From NCBI RefSeq assembly GCF_002000025.1, contig NZ_MUZV01000010.1:62001-126000 (forward strand): 64,000 nucleotides of DNA, read 5' to 3'. Source of the stretch: Cognaticolwellia aestuarii. GTDB taxonomy: Bacteria; Pseudomonadota; Gammaproteobacteria; Enterobacterales; Alteromonadaceae. Each line of letters starts with the position of its first letter. Positions within the stretch are counted from its first letter, which is position 1. Both the position numbers and the translations under genes were made by a program. Below are positions 48,814 to 57,136 of the stretch, one piece after another. The notes beneath the pieces were generated by a model. It was not told the origin of the DNA, did no database searches, and worked only from the letters and a program-made list of their open reading frames with translations.

Positions 48814-49578
48814 CTAACTTTTAATCTTATGTTTTTTCAAAAGTTGATGCAGATATTTAACCGGTATCGCATAAGTAATGCCACTGGGTTTGCTGATCAC
48901 CGTTTCTTTACTTTCTTGCACAAAAACTTTATTTATAATACCAATAACTTTGCCAGTTTCGATATCGTACATAGCGCTACCGCTATTACCTGGATAGGCC
49001 GTTGCATCTAATTGGTAAACTAAATAAGGATCTCTTAAGCGCTTAATCATAGCAATACTGATCTGCCTTGAGTCATCAACCGGAATGATGGTCGGCGTTA
49101 CAGCAGCAATAATCCCTCTATGTGTCACAGGATAAAGTCCTAATACAGCACCAATAGGGAAACCGGTAAAGGCAATGGCGCTCCCCTCAGGCATAAAGCT
49201 ACTTTGTGCTAACTGTAGTGCTGGCAACGGCTGGCCTTTAATTTTCAAAATCGCGATATCATGCTCTTTATCTGTAGCAATTAAAGTTGCCACTCTTACT
49301 TTTGCAGCTGACCCCTTGCCGGTAAAAACAGCTAATTCTTGTAATAAGCTTTCATCTAACTCTTTTGCAATAACATGACTATTCGTGACAACATAACTAC
49401 CGTCACCAATCACAAAGCCGCTACCATAAAGTTGATTTTTGGGCCGGCCTGTTGGTGTGTAGACCCCAATACCAACAACAGAAGGCTTTATTAAACGTAC
49501 AGTTTCAACTAAGTTACTATAGGCTGTTGAACTAAACAGCATGCATATCAATAGTAGTAACAATATCTGTCGACTCAT
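48814..49578 (-). CDS. Trypsin-like serine protease (S1C/HtrA fold, no PDZ domain)
   Basis: A 254-residue secreted protease. A signal peptide covers about 1-21 (ending TAYS). The catalytic triad is H68 in TNSHV, D107 in EHDIAIL and S199 in PGNSGSAM. Unlike DegP or DegS it ends soon after the protease domain and lacks PDZ domains. The substrate is unknown. It is convergent with yibQ, with only 5 bp between the two stops. Confidence 0.88.
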   Translation of the reverse strand: MSRQILLLLLICMLFSSTAYSNLVETVRLIKPSVVGIGVYTPTGRPKNQLYGSGFVIGDGSYVVTNSHVIAKELDESLLQELAVFTGKGSAAKVRVATLIATDKEHDIAILKIKGQPLPALQLAQSSFMPEGSAIAFTGFPIGAVLGLYPVTHRGIIAAVTPTIIPVDDSRQISIAMIKRLRDPYLVYQLDATAYPGNSGSAMYDIETGKVIGIINKVFVQESKETVISKPSGITYAIPVKYLHQLLKKHKIKS

Positions 49579-49691
49579 TTCTCACTCTTCCTAAAAATTA
49601 ATGACTAACGCTGAAGTTAGCACACTTTGTCGCTAGCGAATTCCAAAATTTTGCCCATAATTAAATAATCTAAGTATATGGAGAATAATAC

Positions 49692-50513
49692 GTGGTTAGT
49701 ATTGTACCTATTTTAGCTGGCGGTGGAACACGATTGCCTGCGCATATCGGCGTATTGCAAGCGTTAAAAGATTTAGAGATTAATTTCTCTCATATTGTCG
49801 GCGTTTCTGGCGGTAGTATTATTGCAAGTTTATATGCTGCTGGACTGTCGATAGACGATATTAAACATATTGCAATAACCACTAACTATAATCAATTTAA
49901 GGGCTTTTCATTAGTCAGTTTGATTCGTAATGGCGGCCTAAGCTCTGGTGATGTTTTTGAACAATGGGTTGATCATCACTTACAAGGTAAAACCTTTATC
50001 GACCTCGAAAAAAACTTACATGTTGTTGCCACCGATGTCAAAACTGGTCGCCCTGTTATTTTCAATCGAGAAAGAACTCCTGGCATGAAGATTTCTCAAG
50101 CCGTGCGTTTTTCAATGTCAATTCCTTTGGTATTCAGTTTCAAAAAATTTGGTCAGCACTTAATGGTTGATGGCAGTATTTTGTCTGAAGACGCCTTACA
50201 TCGTGATTGGGCAAAGGATGGAACACCTGTATTATGCTTTCGTTTACGTGGTGAGCATGAATATGACGACCTAAAAACCAATGGTATGTTCCCTATCGTA
50301 AACTACGTCACCTTACTTATACGTACATTTATGACGACTATTTCACGTGAGTATATTAATGATGCATTCTGGCACAATACCATCATTATCAATACAGGCC
50401 TGTGCTCTGCGGTAGATTTTGGCATGAGCGAAGAAAAAAAGTTTTCATTGTTTGATATAGGTTATCAAACCGCTATGGAAATAGTCCCTATTAAAGCTAA
50501 ACTGGATAATTAG
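49692..50513 (+). CDS. Patatin-like phospholipase family protein
   Basis: A 273-residue lipolytic acyl hydrolase. The Gly-rich loop GGGTRLPAHIGVL at 10-22 is unusual (family form GGGxRG). The nucleophile is S39 in GVSGG at 37-41, with D160 in VDGS as the catalytic partner. No signal peptide is present. The start is GTG after ATGGAGAA. It stands alone between the protease gene and the exosortase-associated genes. The substrate lipid is unknown. Confidence 0.9.
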   Translation: MVSIVPILAGGGTRLPAHIGVLQALKDLEINFSHIVGVSGGSIIASLYAAGLSIDDIKHIAITTNYNQFKGFSLVSLIRNGGLSSGDVFEQWVDHHLQGKTFIDLEKNLHVVATDVKTGRPVIFNRERTPGMKISQAVRFSMSIPLVFSFKKFGQHLMVDGSILSEDALHRDWAKDGTPVLCFRLRGEHEYDDLKTNGMFPIVNYVTLLIRTFMTTISREYINDAFWHNTIIINTGLCSAVDFGMSEEKKFSLFDIGYQTAMEIVPIKAKLDN

Positions 50514-50678
50514 AAGTATTGTTAAAGTAATGAAGATAAATATGTCACGGGTATTTAAACAATATATTCTATAATAAATAAATAAAACCTAAATTAATTA
50601 TACAACTAGCTTAAAAACAGGTAATAATGGTTAGTATATCTAATCCTTAATAACGTTCACTAGGAAGCTGAGGTAATA

Positions 50679-51497
50679 ATGAGTTGGAGCAAGAAATTGC
50701 TAAATGCACCGGTAATTGGAAATGTCACCAAACGAATTGCATCGATGAAAGTGAATCATGACGCAATGAATATTGCTGAGCACTTCACCCAATTCTTAAA
50801 GCCTGAGGTTGCAATTAACGATGAACTTAGAGATGAAGTGTTCCGTATTCGTCATAATGTTTATTGTGAAGAATTAGCATTTGAAAAAGTAAAGGATGAA
50901 GGTAAGGAACACGATGAGTTTGATGGACAATCAACTTTTTCAATGATTAAGCATAAACCATCAAATATCTATACTAGTTGTGTTCGAGTAGTTAAGTCAG
51001 CAAATGAATCTGAAGATCTCCCAATAGAAAAATATTGTATCGAAGCTATTCAAAATAAAGAGCTACATCCAAGCAACTTTCCTCGCCATGAAATTGCTGA
51101 AATTTCTAGACTAGCTGTAAAAGCTGAGTTTAGACGACGTAAAACCGATAAATTTAAAGGCTCGGCAATTGGCGCAATTAGTGAATCAAGCTACTCAGAA
51201 ACTGAGCTTAGATGCTTTCCATTTATTGCAATAGGCTTATACATGGCAGCAGCAACCATGTGCATTGAAACAGGCGTAAAGCATATTTATGTCATGATGG
51301 AACCAAGACTAGCTCGTAGTATGAAGTTTGTTGGTATTAACTTTGTACAGTTAGGTGAGCCTATTGATTACCATGGTTTAAGAGCACCTTACTATATCAG
51401 CCCAACGATCTTTTTAGAAAACTTATCTCCAGGGTTTAAATGCCTCTATGAAAAAATATCAGAGGATATTTGCAAACACTTATCGCTAGTTGAATAA
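50679..51497 (+). CDS. PEP-CTERM/exosortase system-associated acyltransferase
   Basis: A 272-residue GNAT-like protein of the group found in exosortase loci. The segment VFRIRHNVYCEELAFE near 51-66 and HEIAEISRLAVKAEFRRRK near 138-156 are typical of these autoinducer-synthase-like acyltransferases. The acyl donor and acceptor are not known. The start follows AGGAAGCTGAGG. It lies 147 bp before the ThiF-like gene and about 11.8 kb from the exosortase. This is a family-level call; the link to the exosortase is from family context and the locus. Confidence 0.85.
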   Translation: MSWSKKLLNAPVIGNVTKRIASMKVNHDAMNIAEHFTQFLKPEVAINDELRDEVFRIRHNVYCEELAFEKVKDEGKEHDEFDGQSTFSMIKHKPSNIYTSCVRVVKSANESEDLPIEKYCIEAIQNKELHPSNFPRHEIAEISRLAVKAEFRRRKTDKFKGSAIGAISESSYSETELRCFPFIAIGLYMAAATMCIETGVKHIYVMMEPRLARSMKFVGINFVQLGEPIDYHGLRAPYYISPTIFLENLSPGFKCLYEKISEDICKHLSLVE

Positions 51498-51644
51498 ATT
51501 TTTCTGTATACATGCACCAAATGATATATCTGCATTTTTATCGTTAAATTTCACATACTATTAGGTAATATCCATCAGCACTAACGGTTTACATTAGTTT
51601 ATTTACATCATATATAAATACTTTCAAATGCAATAGGAATAAAA

Positions 51645-52535
51645 ATGTTTGATTACAACGAAGCATTTTCAAGGAACATAGGCTGGGTTACTAAAGAAGA
51701 GCAACAAAAGCTTAGAAACACAAAGGTTGCTATTGGTGGCTTAGGTGGCGTTGGCGGAGATCATACAATAGTACTTGCCCGTTTAGGTATTGGTAACTTT
51801 CATATATCTGATCTTGATGACTATGATGTTGCCAATTTTAACCGCCAAGCTGGTGCTAACATGTCTACTTTAGGTAAAGCTAAAGCAGCAGTTATGGAAG
51901 AAACAGTAAGAGGTATTAACCCAGAAGCGACGATAAAAAACTTTGATTCTGGTATAAATGAAGACAATCTCGATGAGTTTTTAGAAGGGGTTGATATATA
52001 TGTTGATAGCCTAGACATTTTTGTTCTAGAAATCAGGCGCAAGGTCTTTCGTCGCTGCTACGAAAAAGGTATCCCAACAATTACCGCCGCACCTATGGGC
52101 ATGGGCACCGCTTTTCTAGTATTTATGCCAGGTGAAATGTCTTTTGATGAATATTTCGCTATCGTTGACGCTGCTACAAATGCGAGTGAAGAAGAAAAAG
52201 CAAAAATATTTAATGATAATATTATTAGGTTTGTTATCGGTGTTTCACCTTCTGTACAACAGCGCCACTACTTAGTTGATAGATCTTCAGTTAACTTCCT
52301 TAAAAAGAAAGTACCCTCTACCTGCATGGGGATCTCATTAGCCGCAGGTACTTTATGTACAAACGTATTAAAAATTATATTACAGCGTGGCGATGTAATT
52401 CACGCACCGCATGGAATGCATTTTGACGCTTATAGAAATAAACTAATTAAAACTTGGCGACCTTGGGGCAACAGAAACTGGCTGCAACGCTTTATGTTTT
52501 GGCGAGTTAAAGTGCTGCTTAAAGAAAATAATTAG
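51645..52535 (+). CDS. ThiF/MoeB/HesA-family adenylyltransferase (E1-like)
   Basis: A 296-residue member of the ThiF/E1 superfamily, which activates a carboxylate as an acyl-adenylate. The nucleotide motif GGLGGVGG is at 31-38, followed by HISDLDDYDVANFNRQAG near 53-70 with the conserved Arg, and LGKAKA. The zinc-binding Cys pairs of MoeB/ThiF are not seen. No ThiS/MoaD-type partner is nearby. It sits after the exosortase-associated acyltransferase, in the same direction. The substrate is unknown. Confidence 0.85.
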   Translation: MFDYNEAFSRNIGWVTKEEQQKLRNTKVAIGGLGGVGGDHTIVLARLGIGNFHISDLDDYDVANFNRQAGANMSTLGKAKAAVMEETVRGINPEATIKNFDSGINEDNLDEFLEGVDIYVDSLDIFVLEIRRKVFRRCYEKGIPTITAAPMGMGTAFLVFMPGEMSFDEYFAIVDAATNASEEEKAKIFNDNIIRFVIGVSPSVQQRHYLVDRSSVNFLKKKVPSTCMGISLAAGTLCTNVLKIILQRGDVIHAPHGMHFDAYRNKLIKTWRPWGNRNWLQRFMFWRVKVLLKENN

Positions 52536-53207
52536 ACTGGCTAGTTTCCAATTTATAGAATACTCTTCGGTTGAAATATGTCATATGCTTAGGTACTTTT
52601 ACTGTTAATATTTCAGTATTAATCAGTAAAAGTATCAAGTAAAGCTGAAGCCGAGTTAGGCGACTGAGGTCAGTAGCGCTGTTTTAACGCATCACGATTT
52701 TACCTCTTCTAATAGCCTGAAACTCAATTATAATCACAGTAAACCTATTGAATACTGTAATATAAACATGTCAAATTAACGCTCTATGGATGATATGAAG
52801 CCTTTAAGAAGTTGGGCTTGCTCATAACTAGCCTTATAAATTTTTATCATTGGTATATACTCTTAAACCAAAACAACTTTAAAGTAACCATCTTAAAGTA
52901 ACTATCAAATATGCTCTCGGCCAAATATGCTGTCGGCAAACCTGCCTCTTATACCAACCAACTATTCAGGACAAATGACCTTAACAACATGTATCAACAG
53001 CTGCCTGCAATCGATGCTACTGGTTATTTGATGCCAGCAACTATATGCAGACGCGTTTCGCCAAAGTAAAACTCTAGACTTCCCATGTCTCACTAGACAA
53101 CTTGTAGTTCAGCGGCCTTATCCAAGCAATAGCTAAATTCAAATACCTAGCCAGTCTAATTTTTTCAACATTGATTAGGAAGATGGGTAATTATAAATAT
53201 TGCAAAC
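52536..53207. other. Gene-poor interval between ThiF-like and PEP-CTERM genes
   Basis: About 670 bp with no firm gene. Inverted repeats at 52592-52610 and 52617-52636 can pair over about 19 bp (one mismatch and a bulge) and may form a transcript-end hairpin for the ThiF-like gene. A 52-codon plus-strand frame from 52911 to 53069 begins MLSAKYAVGKPASYTNQLFR and looks protein-like but has no clear ribosome-binding site; it could be the end of a decayed gene. Confidence 0.4.
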
Positions 53208-53235
53208 AAAAAAACCGCCATTTGGCGGTTTTTTT
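53208..53235. terminator. Terminator after the PEP-CTERM gene
   Basis: A hairpin with arms CCGCC and GGCGG extended by A and T runs (loop ATTT) lies 30 bp beyond the PEP-CTERM stop. It is symmetric and could act in both directions. Confidence 0.85.
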
Positions 53236-53264
53236 ATTATTCATAGTAACTTTTCTAAGTTAGC

Positions 53265-54125
53265 TTATTTAGCTTTACGACGTGACGCACCGGCCATACC
53301 TAATAAACCTAAACCTAAAATAGCAAGTGTAGTTGGCTCAGGAACGTTTATATTAAGCGATGCACTGTGATTTGCACTTACATATACATTACCAGCACCG
53401 TCTGTACCTTTAAAACCAGCAGCAACATCACCACCAATAGCCGCTAATAGAGTCGACGCACCACCTTGAACGTTTTGATCGATAAGTAAGCGAATATCGG
53501 CCATAGGATAAGCTAGCAAGTAATCTTCAAATGAAATTGGAGTACCATTTTGGCTAAAAAACATTACGTCATCTTTTAATATGTCACCAGGGCCAGATAG
53601 AGATAAAACATCTTGGTTACCCGCAGTAACACCACCAGTAGCAAAATTAGCCGTTAAAATTTGTTCCGCTGGATTTCCATTAGTGAAACCCTGCCATAGG
53701 TTTAAAGTACCAGAAGTATATGTAATTCCAGTTGTAGGATTTAGCGTGCCAATTAAATCTACACCAAATGTTATATAAGAACCAGCAGCCGAACTTTCAT
53801 TGAAAAGATCAAAAAAGTTACCCGCAGAAGCCAAGGTGTTAGAACCGCCGCTTAAACCACCGACCATATCAGTGAAATCTGTGTATATTGGGCCTGTTGC
53901 TATACCGTTCATATTGTTACCAATAAGATCATAACCAGCATATGTGCGAACTGTATTATTATTTAAATCTACTAAGGTATGTGAGTCGTAATTAACTGTG
54001 AACTGTTCAAAAGCAACAGATAATGCACTGTCACCATTTAAGTCAACCTGAATAGAATCAGCGTAAGCTGTGTTAAAAACTAAAGCACTAGCAACTGCTG
54101 CTGCTTTTAATAGAGTAAGTTTCAT
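53265..54125 (-). CDS. PEP-CTERM sorting-signal exported protein
   Basis: A 286-residue exported protein. A signal peptide spans about 1-22 (ending AYA). The body is Gly/Asn/Thr/Asp-rich with low cysteine content, like other PEP-CTERM surface proteins. The last 26 residues hold the sorting signal: PEP at 262-264, a hydrophobic helix AILGLGLLGMAG, and the basic tail RRKAK. The exosortase encoded at 62.5 kb would be expected to cleave it. Function of the mature protein is unknown. A candidate sigma-54 promoter lies 57-73 bp upstream of the ATG. Confidence 0.92.
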   Translation of the reverse strand: MKLTLLKAAAVASALVFNTAYADSIQVDLNGDSALSVAFEQFTVNYDSHTLVDLNNNTVRTYAGYDLIGNNMNGIATGPIYTDFTDMVGGLSGGSNTLASAGNFFDLFNESSAAGSYITFGVDLIGTLNPTTGITYTSGTLNLWQGFTNGNPAEQILTANFATGGVTAGNQDVLSLSGPGDILKDDVMFFSQNGTPISFEDYLLAYPMADIRLLIDQNVQGGASTLLAAIGGDVAAGFKGTDGAGNVYVSANHSASLNINVPEPTTLAILGLGLLGMAGASRRKAK

Positions 54126-54181
54126 TTTTTCTTCCCTTTAGTTGTATTATAAAATCGATTAACTTGCTTGTAGTTACTTAA

Positions 54182-54198
54182 TGCATAGACTAAGCCAA
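54182..54198 (-). promoter_or_regulatory. Candidate sigma-54 promoter of the PEP-CTERM gene
   Basis: On the minus strand TTGGCTTAGTCTATGCA has the GG and GC pairs ten bases apart, with TGGC at -24 and ATGC at -12. The predicted transcript start lies about 45 bases before the ATG. In other bacteria PEP-CTERM genes are controlled by RpoN with PrsK/PrsR. No PrsK or PrsR gene is within the window. Confidence 0.5.
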
Positions 54199-54286
54199 CA
54201 ATTCAATACCATGTTTTAAAAGGTTTTTTATGTATAGAGCATTTCTTAAAATTAAAAATGTAAAAAATACTGACATCTAACTTACC

Positions 54287-57001
54287 TTAATGAGAAGAAA
54301 TCTCATTAAATAGCATTTTCATTCTAGGTTTCAACGTATTTATATCTATAGAGCGAAGTAATTTTTGTGCTGAGTCAACATCGTCATTTAATTTAAAACT
54401 CTTAGCTAACCAAACTTTGTAATTAGCATTCGATTTATCTAAATCTACTGAAGTTGTTAAGTGAGAATGTGCTTTGGGTAACTCACCAAGCTCTAACAAA
54501 ATAACACCGAGCGTATTATGAATTGCTGCCAGATTTGGTGACTTCTCCAAGGCTTGCATTGCAAATTTTTTCCCCTCTTCGTATCGCTGTTGAGTATAAT
54601 ATAGCCAAGCGATATTATTTAATGTAACAACACTTTCATCTGTATCTGATAACAGTTGTTTATAGTACATTTCAGCTTTTAAAGGATATTGCTTTTCGTT
54701 TAAAGCGGCTAACTTGTATTTGACCAGAATCAAACTGCTATCTTCTGATTTAAGAAGGTAGCTTTCTAATAACTGAATTGCTTCATCAACCTGGTTTTCG
54801 TTTTCAAATGCTTGTGCGAGCTCTAACGTTACGAGCTGGGATGCATTTCTTTTCTGTGCTCTGCTTAAAAGCTTTATGGCTAAGGCACTATCACCTTTTA
54901 TTAAGGCTATTTTTCCCGCTACTCGATCATAGCTAGTACCTTGTTGGTTTTTGACTAAATTTAAAACATCTTCTGCTTCCGATATTTTTTTACTTTCGAT
55001 ATAAAGTGTACTAAGCATTATTAATAAGTCGTCATTTAACGCGTTGTTATCCATAGTACGAAGTTTTTCAATAACCTTGATAGCTTCAGCTTTTTTACCA
55101 GTAACATTTAAAATAAATGCTTTGTTTTTAATAATTTCAGGGTTGTTAGGAGCCTTATTTTCAATAGAGTTTAGGGCTTTTTCAGCTTCTTTTATTCTAT
55201 TTAATGATAAAAGTGCCCTTGTTTTTATTAATGTCATTTCCAACTGTGCAGGCGACTTCAATAAATAGCGAGACGTAACAACTAGCGCTTGCTCAAATTC
55301 ATTATGCAATAAATAAAATTCCGCTAAGACAATCTGCCTATTGACATTGTTTTGATCTGATTCAAACTCTTTTATGAAGAATTGTTCCAATGCTTTCTTT
55401 TTGGCTGGCTCTAATGATAATTTAAACAAATACCTCACAGCGTAAAAATTCGAAGCTGAATATGTATATATTTTTTGTAAATATTCTTGAGATTTCTGTG
55501 TATTCCCTGCTTTATAGTAAGCTTCGCTCAACTTAAACATTGCGCCTTGATGCTGGGGTTCAGCAGAGAGTATCTTTTCGTAGACAGCAATAGCTGAATC
55601 TAGCTCTTGCTTTTCAAGGAAGACACCACCTCTAAGTAAGTTCGCCGTAACTTGACTACTGGGCGATAACGAATTCGCTATTTCTAAAACCTTGGAGTAC
55701 TCTTTCTTTTGTAAATATTCTTGTGCAAGTAATATTTTCGGTTCGATTCCTTCAAATCCATTTGAAATAGCTCGTTTAAAATCATCTACAAACGAGGTAT
55801 CACCTTCCATTACTTTCAAGAGACCAAGTCTGAAGTCTGTAACCCCCTCATCTGATGTAAAAGATTTTGACGCCTCTTGAAGCACTGCTCGAGTTTGCTG
55901 ATAATTACCACTCTGAATTAAAGAAGTTACAAGTTCGGGTAGTTGTTCATTTCCGTTTACACTACGATATGTTAATTGGTTAGTTAACGATTTCACTATA
56001 GTATTTACGGGGTGTTTTTCTGGGAAGTAATCCTTTACAGTGCTCAAATAACTGTATGATGATTCATATTGCCCTAATTGATAAGCGCTCATTCCAGCAA
56101 TAACTTTAGCTAAAACATCCTCACTAGTACGCAGAGCTATTTCTGCAAATTCTTTTGCTAAAACGTAATCCCTAGCATTAAATTTTATTTCCGCTTTAAT
56201 CCTATTTAAAAGCGCATGGTTTTCATAAAAAGTTAATAGCAGATCAGTGTTTTTTTCAGCTTCAGAATAGTTTCTGGCTTTAGCATAGTTACTAGCTAAT
56301 TGCAGTCGATGTGTATGAGAGTCAGGGTGAATTGATAAAAATAATTCTAGTTGTTCGCTTGCCGCTTTATATTTGTTTTGCGCGACTAAATTCGCCACTC
56401 GTAACTCTATAATATCTTCCTGAATGATTGATGCTTTAGTTATAGAGTCCATTATTGTTAAAGAGGCTTGATACTTTTTATTTAGAAAAGAGTCCCATGC
56501 CATAGCTAATTGGCCTACAGTATCGTTCTCATTAACTAAAACTATTTCATCAAGAATTGCTTGCCCTTCTTCTAAGTAATTCTCTTTAAGTTCAATAATT
56601 GCTAAATATAGCTTTGCTAAGTTACTGTATTTCTCTTCACTATTGATTGAATTCAAGTACTCTTTATTATCAAGCCGATAATTAACCTTGATTAATAATA
56701 GCTTAATTTCATCATCTGTTCGTCCCGCTTTTTCAGCCCTTCTAAATTCTTTTTCAGCTTTTAGCCATAACCCTTGTTGCATGTATATTGAACCAAGTAA
56801 GAACCTTGCTTGTATATTATTTTTATCTACTTTTAAAACATTTTTTAAACTAATAATAGCAGCATTACGCTCGTCTTTATCAAGCGCAACTTTTGCTTCA
56901 GCCAAGTACTCTGTAGGGGTTTTATTATCTCCACACCCTAAAAGCATTGTCGTTATCAGAACACCAGTACAAGCTAGTTTAGACTTATAATTAATATACA
57001 T
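54287..57001 (-). CDS. prsT: PEP-CTERM system TPR-repeat lipoprotein, PrsT type (copy 1)
   Basis: A 904-residue lipoprotein. The lipobox LLGC puts the lipidated Cys at residue 23. The rest is a continuous array of TPR-like helix pairs. The opening CGDNKTPTEYLAEAKVAL matches the PrsT pattern; PrsT proteins accompany exosortase A loci and are thought to help polysaccharide or protein export. A second PrsT lies just upstream. The gap of 135 bp between the two is compatible with one operon. The precise role is unproven. Confidence 0.85.
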   Translation of the reverse strand: MYINYKSKLACTGVLITTMLLGCGDNKTPTEYLAEAKVALDKDERNAAIISLKNVLKVDKNNIQARFLLGSIYMQQGLWLKAEKEFRRAEKAGRTDDEIKLLLIKVNYRLDNKEYLNSINSEEKYSNLAKLYLAIIELKENYLEEGQAILDEIVLVNENDTVGQLAMAWDSFLNKKYQASLTIMDSITKASIIQEDIIELRVANLVAQNKYKAASEQLELFLSIHPDSHTHRLQLASNYAKARNYSEAEKNTDLLLTFYENHALLNRIKAEIKFNARDYVLAKEFAEIALRTSEDVLAKVIAGMSAYQLGQYESSYSYLSTVKDYFPEKHPVNTIVKSLTNQLTYRSVNGNEQLPELVTSLIQSGNYQQTRAVLQEASKSFTSDEGVTDFRLGLLKVMEGDTSFVDDFKRAISNGFEGIEPKILLAQEYLQKKEYSKVLEIANSLSPSSQVTANLLRGGVFLEKQELDSAIAVYEKILSAEPQHQGAMFKLSEAYYKAGNTQKSQEYLQKIYTYSASNFYAVRYLFKLSLEPAKKKALEQFFIKEFESDQNNVNRQIVLAEFYLLHNEFEQALVVTSRYLLKSPAQLEMTLIKTRALLSLNRIKEAEKALNSIENKAPNNPEIIKNKAFILNVTGKKAEAIKVIEKLRTMDNNALNDDLLIMLSTLYIESKKISEAEDVLNLVKNQQGTSYDRVAGKIALIKGDSALAIKLLSRAQKRNASQLVTLELAQAFENENQVDEAIQLLESYLLKSEDSSLILVKYKLAALNEKQYPLKAEMYYKQLLSDTDESVVTLNNIAWLYYTQQRYEEGKKFAMQALEKSPNLAAIHNTLGVILLELGELPKAHSHLTTSVDLDKSNANYKVWLAKSFKLNDDVDSAQKLLRSIDINTLKPRMKMLFNEISSH

Positions 57002-57136
57002 ATAAATTCCTTAATTTTATAATTACACAAACATCCATTTTTAAATGATAAACAATAATTACATAAACTAGCTCACATATTGTTCACACTTCAACAAGCT
57101 GAGTTTCCGCTTACAGAAGTGCACTGAAGCAGTACT

